Source: Butyrivibrio sp. XPD2002
GTDB taxonomy: Bacteria > Bacillota > Clostridia > Lachnospirales > Lachnospiraceae
Length of the DNA stretch: 64,000 bases
Assembly (NCBI RefSeq): GCF_000423945.1
Contig: NZ_AUIY01000005.1
Location: 1 to 64,000 of the forward strand
Direction of reading: 5' to 3'
Shown: positions 8,125 through 16,822 of the stretch, piece by piece
Layout of the letters: each line of letters opens with the position of its first letter
Position numbering within the stretch: the first letter of the stretch is position 1
Position numbers and translations under genes: made by a program
Notes under the pieces: model-generated
Told to the model about the DNA's origin: nothing
Seen by the model: the letters and a program-made list of their open reading frames with translations, nothing else
Databases searched by the model: none

Positions 8125-9609
8125 TTATAAAAGTGCTTCTGCAACAGCACCCTCCGGAATAGGGCACACATAGCCGGAAGCTGTTCGCTTCTCAAACTCT
8201 GCCTTTGCCTCCTTTAAAATTTCCGGATTTTCATATAAATCTATCGCTGCAGCACACATCACTTTTCCTGCATGGACAGCAGACTTGTGACCGATATCAG
8301 TTCTCGCAGATGCCACATTCTGCCAGCTGTGTCCGGGGCATCCATTAGGCCAGGCCGCTACATGAATCTGTGCCGTCGGGCAATTCCAGCTGACGTCCCC
8401 CACGTCAGTTGATGAAGGCTTAAAGGCTTCCCCCATGTAATGAGGAAGCAAAAAACCATTCATTCCGTAATCAGCATCAGAATCTGATATCCCATTTTTT
8501 GTACAGCTGTTTTTATATTCAGCCTGCATCTTTATAGCCATGTCTGCATAATCCGCATCCATCATAGATCCTGTTCCGGGTGCATTGTCATGCCCCTCGT
8601 AGGTCATCGCCAGCTTCCCTGCGTATTCAAGCTCCTCCTTAGAATAGATCGGAACTCCCAGCTCTTCGAAGTTTTTATACAGCACTTTTTCCAGAGCTCT
8701 GTTGGTCACCGTATCAGACAGCCCATCAATGAACTTCCTGTCAAAAGTAGTCTCTGTCATAAGCGCAGCACCTTCCGCAATCTTATCAACGCGCTTCTGA
8801 AGCTCTACCGTCTCCGCAACATGATTGGAACGAACCATGTAGAGAACCTGTGCCTTGGGCTGAACCACGTTGGGACTCACGCCACCTGCATCGGTTATGG
8901 CATAGTGCACGCGGGCCTTGTTGCTCATGTGCTCTCGTAAAAACTGCACGCCTATATTCATAAGCTCTACCGCATCAAGAGCGCTCCTTCCCATCTCAGG
9001 AGCACCGGCTGCATGGGATGCTGTTCCATTGAAGGTGTAGCTGACCTGGATACATGAATTAGATGATCCTGTAACAACCTCGTTGCAGTCCTCTGGATGC
9101 CATGTAAGTGCAGCATCAAGCTTTTGCCACTCACCATCACGGGCCATGAACGCTTTTGATGCACAGCCCTCTTCACCGGGGCATCCATAGAGAATGACTG
9201 TCCCCTGACAGTTATTATTCTCAAGGTAATGCTTAATTCCGATAGCTGCTGCAAGAGCTCCTGCCCCCAGAAGATTGTGTCCGCAGCCATGGCCGCTTCC
9301 ACCCTGGATGAGAGGCTTCTCTGTAAGCGCTCCTCCCTCCTGTGAAAGGCCTGAGAGTGCATCATATTCAGCAAGTATGCCTATCACAGGCTTACCCTGT
9401 CCATAGCTCGCAGAAAAAGCCGTTGCAATATTGCAGATTCCCTTCTCTACTGTAAAGCCTTCTTTTTCAAGGACCTCACAGTACAGGTCACAGGACTTAT
9501 ACTCCTGCAAAGAGAGCTCTGCATACTCCCATATCTTATCAGCAACGTCATTTATAAGCTGAGTCTTTGTTTCAATTTTTTCAATTGCCTGTAATTTGGC
9601 GTCATTCAT
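8125..9609 (-). CDS. M20 family amidohydrolase (AbgB-like)
   Basis: A 494-residue M20 peptidase-family enzyme. The metal centre is visible as GSGHGCGHNLLGAG near residue 110 and GCPGEEGCASKAF near 150, with TWHPED following. The pattern, including the C-terminal SSTDVGDVSWNCPT, fits p-aminobenzoyl-glutamate hydrolase subunit B and related amidohydrolases, which cleave amide bonds of acyl-amino acids or folate breakdown products. An in-frame GTG lies at 9618, but GAGGTG is correctly placed for the ATG at 9609. It is next to the amino acid transporter but separated from it by a terminator, so a shared role is only possible. Confidence 0.85.
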   Translation of the reverse strand: MNDAKLQAIEKIETKTQLINDVADKIWEYAELSLQEYKSCDLYCEVLEKEGFTVEKGICNIATAFSASYGQGKPVIGILAEYDALSGLSQEGGALTEKPLIQGGSGHGCGHNLLGAGALAAAIGIKHYLENNNCQGTVILYGCPGEEGCASKAFMARDGEWQKLDAALTWHPEDCNEVVTGSSNSCIQVSYTFNGTASHAAGAPEMGRSALDAVELMNIGVQFLREHMSNKARVHYAITDAGGVSPNVVQPKAQVLYMVRSNHVAETVELQKRVDKIAEGAALMTETTFDRKFIDGLSDTVTNRALEKVLYKNFEELGVPIYSKEELEYAGKLAMTYEGHDNAPGTGSMMDADYADMAIKMQAEYKNSCTKNGISDSDADYGMNGFLLPHYMGEAFKPSSTDVGDVSWNCPTAQIHVAAWPNGCPGHSWQNVASARTDIGHKSAVHAGKVMCAAAIDLYENPEILKEAKAEFEKRTASGYVCPIPEGAVAEALL

Positions 9610-9644
9610 TTTAGGCACCTCACTTTTTGCAACAATTAAGTATA

Positions 9645-9681
9645 GTAAAAGCTGACAGATGATTCAAGCATCCGTCAGCTT
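9645..9681 (-). terminator. Terminator of the amino acid ABC transporter operon
   Basis: On the minus strand AAGCTGAC-x-GATG pairs with CATC-x-GTCAGCTT, followed by TTTTACTA. It lies just after the ATPase gene that ends at 9711. Confidence 0.75.
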
Positions 9682-9710
9682 ATAAAGCGTGTATTTTTAC
9701 CGTTTATTGT

Positions 9711-10487
9711 TTACAGCACCTTGCTCAAAAATTCCTGAAGTCTGGGGTGCTTGGGATGTTCGAAGATCTCCTCAGGAGTTCCGTGCTCCAAGAGTTTTCC
9801 ATCTGCCATGAAAAGCACGCGGTTACCAACCTCTCTTGCAAAGCCCATCTCGTGAGTAACAACAACCATTGTCATTCCTTCCTTTGCAAGCTGCTTCATA
9901 ACGTCAAGAACTTCGCCAACCATCTCAGGATCAAGCGCAGATGTGGGCTCATCAAAGAGCATTACCTCAGGCTCCATCATAAGCGCACGAACGATGGCGA
10001 TACGCTGCTTCTGACCACCGGAGAGCTGAATAGGATATGCATCAGCCCTGTCCTTAAGTCCTACTCTGTCAAGTAGCTCTAAGGCCTTTTTCTTTGCCTC
10101 TTCCTCGGAAACCTTCTTAACCTTCATAGGCGCAAGAATCATGTTCTGCATAATTGTCTTATGAGGGAAAAGATTAAAGTGCTGAAATACCATTCCCATC
10201 TTCTGTCTGTGAAGATCGATGTCCACCTTAACCCACTTGCCGTTTTCATCCTTGTACTTTTTCTTGGTGATATCCACATCATCAAAGAGGATTGCTCCGC
10301 CTGTGGGCTCCTCAAGGAGATTTAAGGAACGAAGGAAGGTTGATTTTCCACTTCCTGAAGGACCGATAACAACCATTACGTCGCCCTTGTCTATATCTAT
10401 GGACACACCGTCAAGTGCCTTTATTTTCCCAAAATTATAGTGTTTTTCAAGGTCTGTAACCTGGATAAGCTTATCTCTTGTCTCCAC
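9711..10487 (-). CDS. Polar amino acid ABC transporter ATP-binding protein
   Basis: A 258-residue ATPase with Walker [11 protein letters not shown]-loop [10 protein letters not shown], signature LSGGQKQR, Walker [13 protein letters not shown] and H-loop VVVTHEMGF. It belongs to the GlnQ/HisP group that drives uptake of polar amino acids. An insertion of about 18 charged residues sits between Walker A and the Q-loop; similar insertions occur in some HisP-type proteins. Its start overlaps the end of the permease gene by 17 bases, implying coupled translation. The substrate cannot be stated. Confidence 0.93.
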   Translation of the reverse strand: METRDKLIQVTDLEKHYNFGKIKALDGVSIDIDKGDVMVVIGPSGSGKSTFLRSLNLLEEPTGGAILFDDVDITKKKYKDENGKWVKVDIDLHRQKMGMVFQHFNLFPHKTIMQNMILAPMKVKKVSEEEAKKKALELLDRVGLKDRADAYPIQLSGGQKQRIAIVRALMMEPEVMLFDEPTSALDPEMVGEVLDVMKQLAKEGMTMVVVTHEMGFAREVGNRVLFMADGKLLEHGTPEEIFEHPKHPRLQEFLSKVL

Positions 10488-11277
10488 GGCTCATCCTCCT
10501 TTCAAAATATGCGATCACCTTACTTGTAGGGAAGCACAGGCAGAAGTAAATGGCTGTCGCTACAAGGAGCGGCTCGATAATGATGAAGGTTGCACCTCTT
10601 ACGGCATTTACTGCTGACATGATATCCTGCACACCGATTGTGTAAGTGATAGCAGATTCCTTGATGATAACAACAAACTCGTTTGCTATTGCAGGGAGAA
10701 TGTTTTTAATAGCCTGGGGCAGAATAATATATCTCAGATTCTGGAACTGGTTCATACCAAGAGATCTGGCAGCCTCAGTCTGTCCGCCATCGATTGACTG
10801 GATACCGGAACGCATAATCTCACAAAGATAAGCGCCTGAGTTCATTCCAAGAGCAACCACGCCAGGGAAAAATCTCTCGAATTTGATGAAGCCCATAAAT
10901 GTAAAGCTGGGAAGCTCAATGAGCGCACCAAATACGCCGTAGTAGATGATTGCCACCTGAACGATTACAGGTGTTGATCTCAGTATCTCTACATACGCAG
11001 TCGCAATAAAATCCAGCGGATTGAATTTTCCTAATGCAACGCCTATGCCCTTCTCGCGCTGATGGCCTTCCTTATCAAGTCCAAGAAAAGCTAGCGGATA
11101 AAATCTTGACATCCTCATTGTTGAAAGAAGAAGTGCAAGAATAAAACCGATTGCAACAGTAAAAAGTGAAAGCATTACCGTAACAACCATACCCTGCCAG
11201 AACAGACTGGCATAAGGCGAGATCTTAGAAAAATTTTCAATTTGAATAAAGCTGTCCATATTATTCCTTATCTCCAA
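10471..11277 (-). CDS. Polar amino acid ABC transporter permease
   Basis: A 268-residue HisM/GlnP-type permease with about five membrane helices (first near residue 27-50) and the EAA loop [17 protein letters not shown]. An insertion after the first helix (residues about 60-85) is longer than usual. Only one permease is encoded, so it probably works as a homodimer with the ATPase encoded next. A hairpin and a possible internal promoter separate it from the binding protein gene upstream, which would let the binding protein be made in excess, as is common in these systems. Confidence 0.92.
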   Translation of the reverse strand: MEIRNNMDSFIQIENFSKISPYASLFWQGMVVTVMLSLFTVAIGFILALLLSTMRMSRFYPLAFLGLDKEGHQREKGIGVALGKFNPLDFIATAYVEILRSTPVIVQVAIIYYGVFGALIELPSFTFMGFIKFERFFPGVVALGMNSGAYLCEIMRSGIQSIDGGQTEAARSLGMNQFQNLRYIILPQAIKNILPAIANEFVVIIKESAITYTIGVQDIMSAVNAVRGATFIIIEPLLVATAIYFCLCFPTSKVIAYFERRMSRGDKR

Positions 11278-11297
11278 AATTTTGGTAATTTTTTTAC

Positions 11298-11342
11298 ATT
11301 ATAGCATGAAATGGACTCGGAAATAACTACATTCCCGAGTCC
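11298..11342 (-). promoter_or_regulatory. Intergenic hairpin plus possible internal promoter
   Basis: Between the binding protein and permease genes, GGACTCGG (11313-11320) pairs with CCGAGTCC (11335-11342), and the stem is followed on the minus strand by a perfect TATAAT (11298-11303) with TTATTT 17 bases upstream. The hairpin has no strong U-run, so it may stabilise the binding protein message or partly attenuate; the -10 could restart transcription. Confidence 0.45.
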
Positions 11343-11377
11343 AGAATTTGTTCTGATATTAAGTCAGATGAAAATCA

Positions 11378-12355
11378 TCAGTTCTCAAGAAGACCCTCGA
11401 TGATCTCTCCGCTTGCCTGCTCGTTAGCAGTAGCAACAAACTCGTCCATTTTTCCTTCTTCCTTAGCCTTGGTAATAGCTGCGTTAACAGCATCCTTAAG
11501 AGCATCGTTACCCTTGCTGATACCGATAGCAGAACCCTCAGCTCCATCGTAAGGAACCTCAAGTACTACGCAAAGCTCAGGATAGTTCTTAGCATAGCTC
11601 TCAGCAACTGCTGTCTCGATGTAAGCACCATCAAGCTTACCAGCAAGAAGCTCAGCGATGATGTCTGTAACCTTTGTGAGCTGAATGATCTCAGCATCAG
11701 GGCTGTTGGTCTGAGCAAGGTCAACCTGAATAGCACCTGTCTGAGCACCAACCTCGATATCAGGGTTGTTCAGATCCTCAAGGCTCTGGAACTTATCCTT
11801 GTTATCCTGTACGCATACGAAGGACTGACCGCCTTCATAGTAGATATCCGAGAAGTCCATGATTGACTCACGCTTCGGATCTGGTGAAAGACCTGCAACA
11901 CCAAGGTCAACTGCCTTTGTCTGAAGCTCCATAAGAACGCCATCGAAATCAACAGGCACAACCTCAAGCTCAAGTCCAAGCTCATCAGCGATGTACTGAG
12001 CAAGTGCGATATCAAAGCCTGCAAGAGAAGGTGTTCCGTCCTCTCCTACTGAATAGAACTCGTAGGGAGCAAAGTCAGGAGAAGTAGCAACTGTAAGCTT
12101 ACCAGGTGTTACAGTTGAAATCTCAGCTGAAGCTGCTGCATCAGTGCTCTCCTCTGTGCTCTCTGCCTCTGCTGCGTCAGCACTCTCTTCTGTGCTCTCT
12201 GCCTCTGTAGCATCAGCGCTATCCTCTGTGCTCTCTGCTGCTGTAGCCTCAGTGCTCTCAGCTTCTGTTGCAGTGCTTGCTGATGAACCGCCACAAGCTG
12301 TCATACTAAATGTCATAACTCCGGTTAAAATAGCTGCGATAAGTTTCTTCTTCAT
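11378..12355 (-). CDS. Polar amino acid ABC transporter substrate-binding lipoprotein
   Basis: A 325-residue type II periplasmic-binding-type protein (SBP_bac_3). I chose the ATG at 12355, which follows AAGGAGG by 6 bases; the ORF opens 13 codons earlier. The signal peptide ends in a lipobox (MTACGG, Cys near residue 20). Residues about 22-80 form a low-complexity linker of repeated ESTEESADAAEA, encoded by short DNA repeats. The ligand-binding domain then runs TVATSPDFAPYEF, GFDIALAQYIADEL, VDLGVAGLSPDPKRE. It captures an amino acid outside the cell for the permease and ATPase downstream. Confidence 0.92.
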   Translation of the reverse strand: MKKKLIAAILTGVMTFSMTACGGSSASTATEAESTEATAAESTEDSADATEAESTEESADAAEAESTEESTDAAASAEISTVTPGKLTVATSPDFAPYEFYSVGEDGTPSLAGFDIALAQYIADELGLELEVVPVDFDGVLMELQTKAVDLGVAGLSPDPKRESIMDFSDIYYEGGQSFVCVQDNKDKFQSLEDLNNPDIEVGAQTGAIQVDLAQTNSPDAEIIQLTKVTDIIAELLAGKLDGAYIETAVAESYAKNYPELCVVLEVPYDGAEGSAIGISKGNDALKDAVNAAITKAKEEGKMDEFVATANEQASGEIIEGLLEN

Positions 12356-12536
12356 AATATGCCTCCTTAAATATTCATATATGCAAAACATCATGCATAA
12401 ATATACATTTTCGTTTCGGTTTTATACATAATAATACACTTGATGTATTTTATCAACCCCATATAATAAAAAAAATCAAGAAAAAATATTATTTATTTTT
12501 CTCGCGGCTGTCTGAGCACATTGGAACGTGGGAAAT
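12356..12536 (-). other. Leader and promoter region of the amino acid transporter
   Basis: A-T-rich interval with no gene. It contains the promoter listed separately and, close to the start codon, imperfect repeats of ATATTCATATATGCA and TGCATAAATATAC that could be a regulator site (an ArgR-type box is one thought, not demonstrated). Confidence 0.35.
12428..12456 (-). promoter_or_regulatory. Promoter of the amino acid transporter operon
   Basis: On the minus strand TTGATA (12451-12456) and TATTAT (12428-12433) are 17 bases apart, about 75 bases upstream of the binding protein start. Confidence 0.5.
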
Positions 12537-12566
12537 GAAAAAGGCGCCTGCAGAATGCAAGCGCCT
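12537..12566 (-). terminator. Terminator downstream of the response regulator
   Basis: On the minus strand AGGCGC-TTGCA pairs with TGCA-GGCGCCT and is followed by TTTTTC. It lies about 145 bases after the regulator stop. The stretch 12567-12710 between them has no gene; it holds a direct repeat GTGTCACAA twice near 12640-12661. Confidence 0.7.
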
Positions 12567-12710
12567 CTCTCATCCTTAATTATTATAGAGGGAACTATAT
12601 AATAGAGGAAATCATTTGGGACTTTATTGTCTCATATTTAGTGTCACAAAAGTGTCACAAGGTTTAAATCCAGTATTTAAGCCAATCTCAAACGTTTTCG
12701 TAAACTATTT

Positions 12711-13523
12711 TCACCACATTCCGTCAGAAAGTTGAAAAAGTTTTCCTAAAGTTGGCTCTGCCCAGCTGTACTGGTTCATATATTCACCGGTAAAGCCTGT
12801 ATCATCCCTTTTCCCGTCCAGGAAATCAAAGTAATCGCAGTCAAAATATTCCTTGTTAATACCGGCTTCTCCACGTCTTCTGATGAGTGCTTCAGAACAG
12901 CCCAACTCAGCAAATATTCTTGCCATATCGGCAAAAAGATTTCTCATATAAGATCTGTGACTTCCGGCGTCATCCTCATCCTGCCAGATTTTTTCCATGA
13001 TCTGGTTAAAGGTCCTCATGGCGCCGTTAGCATCTATAAGCACTGCCAAAAGCTCTCTGGTCTTAGTGTATACAAAATCCAGCGGCACTCCGTTTTCAGT
13101 GAATACCTCGAATTCGCCAAAAGTATGCACGCGAAGCTTGTGGGACTGAACCGGAGCCACGCTCTCCTCTGGGAATCTCAAGTGCTCAAACTCGGATTTC
13201 ACCTTGGCTGCCGTAACAGGTTTCATAATATATCCACTTGCATAAAGTCCGAAGGCTTCCTTCATATAATCAGAATATCCGGTTACAAAGATAATATTTA
13301 TTCTGGGATTTTTTTCCTGAAGCTTCTTGGCGATATTTATTCCGTTCTCGGTTCTCATCTCGACATCAAGAAATGCAACCTGCGGTTTAATCTGGTCCGC
13401 TTTCTCCAATGCCTTTTCACCACTGGTAAAGCCCTCTACTCTGGCTGAAGGCTGCGCCTTTTTTATGGCACTTATGCATCCCTCAAGCGCCAGTTCTTCA
13501 TCATCTACAGCAATAATATTCAT
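12711..13523 (-). CDS. Response regulator with receiver and SARP-like winged-helix output
   Basis: A 270-residue regulator, starting MNIIAVDDEELALEGC. I chose this ATG because a receiver domain begins exactly there. Residues 1-120 form the receiver (acidic pocket VDDEE, phosphoacceptor in FLDVEM, Lys in IMKPVT). The second half starts LRVHTFGEFEVFTENG and continues KTRELLAVLIDANG, which resembles the DNA-binding part of SARP/BTAD-type regulators rather than the LytTR domain usually paired with LytS kinases. The stop of the kinase gene lies 19 bases upstream of its start, so the two are a pair. The target genes are unknown; the adjacent amino acid transporter is a candidate by position only. 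Confidence 0.8.
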   Translation of the reverse strand: MNIIAVDDEELALEGCISAIKKAQPSARVEGFTSGEKALEKADQIKPQVAFLDVEMRTENGINIAKKLQEKNPRINIIFVTGYSDYMKEAFGLYASGYIMKPVTAAKVKSEFEHLRFPEESVAPVQSHKLRVHTFGEFEVFTENGVPLDFVYTKTRELLAVLIDANGAMRTFNQIMEKIWQDEDDAGSHRSYMRNLFADMARIFAELGCSEALIRRRGEAGINKEYFDCDYFDFLDGKRDDTGFTGEYMNQYSWAEPTLGKLFQLSDGMW

Positions 13524-13542
13524 TGAAATCCATACCTTTTCA

Positions 13543-14832
13543 TTATTCGTTTTTAGGAATCTTAATGGTCGCCTTTGTTCCGACGCCCTTGGTACTTTCA
13601 ATAATGAGAAGCCCGTTGCACATGGTAAGAAGCCTCTCCTTCAGATTATCAAGACCGATGTGAAGGCCGCCTCCCTGCTCAATATCACTGAGGTCAAAGC
13701 CTACACCGTCGTCCTCGACAACAACATAATAATAATCTTCTTCGGAAAAGCTTTCAATATGAATCGTTCCGCCATTTTCCTTCTTATGAATACCATGCTT
13801 TACGGCATTCTCAGCAAGAAGCTGCACGGAAAGCGCGGGAAGTGCAAAAAAATCATCCTTTATATCATACTCAATAGTAAGCTTATCCCTGAACCTCATT
13901 TTTTCAAGACTGAGGTAATTGGACACGTGCTCCATCTCCTTGCGGAGCGGTATGCAGTCAGCAAGCTCAATACTGCCAAGATTACCCCTAAGATAATCTG
14001 AAAAGCGTCCAATGGCTTCCTGAGCCTGTTCGGGGTCCTTTTCACAAAGAACGTATATCGAGTTCAAAACGTTGTACAGAAAGTGCGGCTTGATCTGACT
14101 AAACAGAATCTTGATCCTGTCTCTCGAAATCTTATCCTCCTGCTCCAAAATAAGCCTCTCCTGCTCGTATTGGAACGTATTGTCCATGAAAATCAGTGAC
14201 AAACAGAAGCTGTAGGGCAAGACCTCAAGCTCCGGAACGAAGGATCTGATAAACACACCGATAAGCGGGAAGAATACGATGGACAAAAGAATCATGACGC
14301 TATCAGTTTTCAGGTACTGCCGATACACGATCATGTACACCACCGACAAAAGCATGATTGAATAACCACCCACCTGTCCTATAAAGTAAAGCGCACCCTT
14401 TTCAAAGGTCTGTCCGTCATAGTTAACTACAACTCCCTTAAACAGAGATATTACCCAAAAGACTGAATAAATCACAATAAGGGGCATTACAAAGCCTCGG
14501 ATCTCCAGACTTTTACCGCTCATTCTGGAAATATAATACGTGACATACAATGAATAAAAACCCAGGAGAATGTAAAATCCTACGAAATACATGGAATATG
14601 CAACTCTAAGAAGGAGCGTCAGAAGTGTCTCGTCCTTAATCACGCACACAAAAATCTTAGCCGCCAAAACCGCTGCAAGCATGACCGAATCAGCGAGCAA
14701 CATCTTCGTAAACTGCATACGCTCTCTGTTGGTCGCCTTTCGCATGTGAATATCCCCGAAAAGCTTAATATCCATTATAGCTAACATGAATGCGGATATT
14801 CCTATATTTACATAATCCATACTGTGATCCAT
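13543..14832 (-). CDS. LytS-like membrane sensor histidine kinase
   Basis: A 429-residue kinase. The first 220 residues contain six or seven hydrophobic helices, fitting an MASE/7TM-type sensor, then a short coiled coil (EQERLILEQEDKISRD). The HisK_5-like segment SQIKPHFLYNVLNSIY carries the phosphorylated His near residue 248, and the ATPase domain shows LLAENAVKHGI, VVEDDGVGFD and GLDNLKERL. It would sense a membrane or external signal and phosphorylate the regulator encoded next. An AAGGCAGG site precedes the ATG. Signal unknown. Confidence 0.88.
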   Translation of the reverse strand: MDHSMDYVNIGISAFMLAIMDIKLFGDIHMRKATNRERMQFTKMLLADSVMLAAVLAAKIFVCVIKDETLLTLLLRVAYSMYFVGFYILLGFYSLYVTYYISRMSGKSLEIRGFVMPLIVIYSVFWVISLFKGVVVNYDGQTFEKGALYFIGQVGGYSIMLLSVVYMIVYRQYLKTDSVMILLSIVFFPLIGVFIRSFVPELEVLPYSFCLSLIFMDNTFQYEQERLILEQEDKISRDRIKILFSQIKPHFLYNVLNSIYVLCEKDPEQAQEAIGRFSDYLRGNLGSIELADCIPLRKEMEHVSNYLSLEKMRFRDKLTIEYDIKDDFFALPALSVQLLAENAVKHGIHKKENGGTIHIESFSEEDYYYVVVEDDGVGFDLSDIEQGGGLHIGLDNLKERLLTMCNGLLIIESTKGVGTKATIKIPKNE

Positions 14833-14902
14833 GATTTGACCTGCCTTCTAAAAAAATCTGTTTATATTATACAACTATCTCAGTATTTTAGGGTTATTGG
14901 GA

Positions 14903-15058
14903 GTTAAGCGGGTGATGGGGCGAGCGCGGTCCGGGGGACCGCAAGTTTGCGAGCCGACCGTTGCTAGAGGTCCGGGGGACCTCTGCTCAGCAACGACCGG
15001 AACGGAGTGTAGACGCGGAGGCGAGATACGAACCCTGGGTTCGTGATCTCGCCTGCTT
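14903..15058. repeat. Hairpin-rich intergenic element A with tRNA-Gly 3' end repeat
   Basis: The left edge (14903-14919) is an exact 17-base copy of the tRNA-Gly 3' end region at 15095-15111 (GTTAAGCGGGTGATGGG). Inside are three hairpins: GCGGTCC-GGG-GGACCGC (14926-14942); the two-part stem at 14959-14995 shared with element B; and GCGAGAT-x-CGAACC with its complement (15021-15052). The segment 14959-15018 aligns base for base with 17758-17817, and differences in the stems are compensatory. I see no protein gene here. Confidence 0.75.
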
Positions 15059-15097
15059 AACAAAAAGACCTAGGTTAAAAACCTAGGTCTTTTTGTT
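15059..15097. terminator. Terminator after tRNA-Gly
   Basis: A perfect 18-bp stem: 15059-15076 (AACAAAAAGACCTAGGTT) pairs with 15080-15097 around a 3-base loop, with a U-rich arm in both directions. It closes the Pro-Gly tRNA transcript. Confidence 0.85.
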
Positions 15098-15098
15098 A

Positions 15099-15169
15099 AG
15101 CGGGTGATGGGAATCGAACCCACGTATCCAGCTTGGAAGGCTGGTGTTCTACCATTGAACTACACCCGC
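15099..15169 (-). tRNA. tRNA-Gly (anticodon TCC)
   Basis: Cloverleaf on the minus strand with acceptor stem GCGGGTG/CACCCGC, anticodon stem-loop CCAGC-CTTCCAA-GCTGG giving TCC, and T-arm GTGGGTTCGATTCCCAT. 71 bases including the discriminator; CCA is not encoded. The second gene of a two-tRNA transcript. Confidence 0.95.
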
Positions 15170-15191
15170 ATGTATTATATTAAGCTGTCGA

Positions 15192-15265
15192 TCGGGGTGA
15201 CAGGATTCGAACCTGCGGCCTCCTGGTCCCAAACCAGGCGCTCTACCAAGCTAAGCCACACCCCG
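15192..15265 (-). tRNA. tRNA-Pro (anticodon TGG)
   Basis: Acceptor stem CGGGGTG/CACCCCG, anticodon stem-loop CCTGG-TTTGGGA-CCAGG giving TGG, and T-loop TTCGAAT. 74 bases, CCA not encoded. First gene after the promoter at 15312-15339. Confidence 0.95.
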
Positions 15266-15311
15266 TTTGGAAGCGTTTGTGTTTCATTACCTGACCCGCA
15301 ACGCAAGTACA

Positions 15312-15339
15312 ATTATATCACCGCGAGTCAGGATGTCAA
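15312..15339 (-). promoter_or_regulatory. Promoter of the Pro-Gly tRNA transcript
   Basis: On the minus strand TTGACA (15334-15339) and TATAAT (15312-15317), both consensus, are 16 bases apart, about 47 bases before tRNA-Pro. Confidence 0.8.
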
Positions 15340-15390
15340 CACTATTTTTAAAAAAAATTGCAAAATTTTTTATAGTTATTTTTTTCACGT

Positions 15391-16674
15391 TTAAATGATA
15401 ATAATTGGTTCACCATAGCACTGTACTCCACCGCGGAAAACCTCTATTTCTCTGCCATCTACAATGTTCTTATACATACCATCGTCGAGAGGTACTCTTA
15501 CATTAGATGTTGCTCCCTGCAATGCAAAAACTCCAACTGCCTTCTTTTCTTCCTTAGAAAAAGTTGCAACAACCGTATCATTTTCACACGAAGCACACTC
15601 AAAAATGCCCTCTGCAAATATCTCATTCTTCTTTATCTTAGAAAGATCACTTATAAATACAGACATATCTATTCCATTTTCAGGCTTCAAAGATATCGTA
15701 TCCTTATCAAAAAGGCTCGGCAGATGTGAAGCTCCAAACTCCTGCCCTGCATAAATAAAGGATACTCCCTTCTGGAAGAATAAAAATGCAGTGAAATTTC
15801 TAAGCTCCTTTTCATCAGGAATAAGGAAATGCGCCCTGGTCTGATCATGATTTTCAAGAAAATGCATTTTCACATAGTTATCCGGATAAATTACCTCCTG
15901 CCGATTCAGGCCCTCAACATATTTCGAGATGGGATTTTTCCCGCATAAATACCCTGATAAGTAAGGATATATATCATAATCGTAGCTGATATCAAAAGCC
16001 CCGAAAATCTCGCCGTCACTGTGCGCAGTTATTCCGCGTCCTCTTAAATGTGTAAGGAACTCATACTCAATTGATTCTGCAAGCCAGATGCAATCAGGAC
16101 AAACCTCAAAAACCTCTTTTCGTGCTCTCTCCCAGAAAGCCACAGGCACCATGGGCGCCACATCACAGCGGAAACCGTCCACTATTTCTGCCCAGTATTT
16201 AAGAGTCTCTATCTGATAATTCCACAAATCTTCATTAGAATAATCAAGGTCGATTATGTCGCTCCAGTCACCAACACGGTTTCCAAAGGAACCATCCTCC
16301 TTATGGTAAAACCACTCAGGATGCTCTTTTGCCAAAACAGAGTCCGGTGAAGTATGGTTGTAAACCACATCGATGATGCATTTCATGCCCTTTTCATGGA
16401 TAGAATTCACAAGGCTCCTGAAGTCCTCCAGAGTACCAAACTCAGAGTTCACCGCGCGGTAATCGCTAATTGCATAGGGCGAACCAAGGCTTCCCTTGCG
16501 GTTCTTTGCTCCAACGGGATGAATAGGCATCAGATACACAATGTCTGTGCCGAGGGCTTTGATCCTGTCCAGATCCTCTTCGACCTTCGCAAAGGTCCCC
16601 TCGCTACTGTAATTGCGCACAAAAATCTGGTACATCATCTGATTTCTCAAGCTCTTGGGTGTATTGTCTGCCAT
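15391..16674 (-). CDS. GH13 alpha-amylase family glycosidase (cytoplasmic)
   Basis: A 427-residue enzyme without signal peptide, so it acts inside the cell on imported oligosaccharides or glycogen-type glucans. GH13 regions are clear: DVVYNHTSPDS (region I), GFRCDVAPMVP with the nucleophile Asp (II), WLAESIE with the acid/base Glu (III) and FLENHDQTR (IV). The length is short for the family, with a small C-terminal beta domain and no added carbohydrate-binding module. I chose the ATG at 16674, 8 bases after GGAGG; another ATG lies five codons earlier within that site. Exact substrate not determinable. Confidence 0.92.
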   Translation of the reverse strand: MADNTPKSLRNQMMYQIFVRNYSSEGTFAKVEEDLDRIKALGTDIVYLMPIHPVGAKNRKGSLGSPYAISDYRAVNSEFGTLEDFRSLVNSIHEKGMKCIIDVVYNHTSPDSVLAKEHPEWFYHKEDGSFGNRVGDWSDIIDLDYSNEDLWNYQIETLKYWAEIVDGFRCDVAPMVPVAFWERARKEVFEVCPDCIWLAESIEYEFLTHLRGRGITAHSDGEIFGAFDISYDYDIYPYLSGYLCGKNPISKYVEGLNRQEVIYPDNYVKMHFLENHDQTRAHFLIPDEKELRNFTAFLFFQKGVSFIYAGQEFGASHLPSLFDKDTISLKPENGIDMSVFISDLSKIKKNEIFAEGIFECASCENDTVVATFSKEEKKAVGVFALQGATSNVRVPLDDGMYKNIVDGREIEVFRGGVQCYGEPIIII

Positions 16675-16822
16675 AGTCTCATCCTCCATTTTGCACCATC
16701 GTCACCAAATGTCATCACTTTTGCTATAATATTCATTAGTTAAAGCATGTGCCTGACAAACAAATTGTAGCATTATTATTCATTTAAAAATACAGATTTT
16801 TCATATAAACGGGAGCATACAA

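Noticed and set aside
12144-12431. Plus-strand Ser/Ala-rich ORF.
   Set aside because: Antisense shadow of the low-complexity linker of the amino-acid-binding lipoprotein.
14875-15063. A 62-residue minus-strand ORF sharing the peptide VVA-x-Q-x-SPG-x-LAT with the ORF at 17686-17880.
   Set aside because: The shared peptide is the translation of the structured elements A and B. Changes preserve base pairing but not the amino acids, so I treat it as a non-coding repeat.
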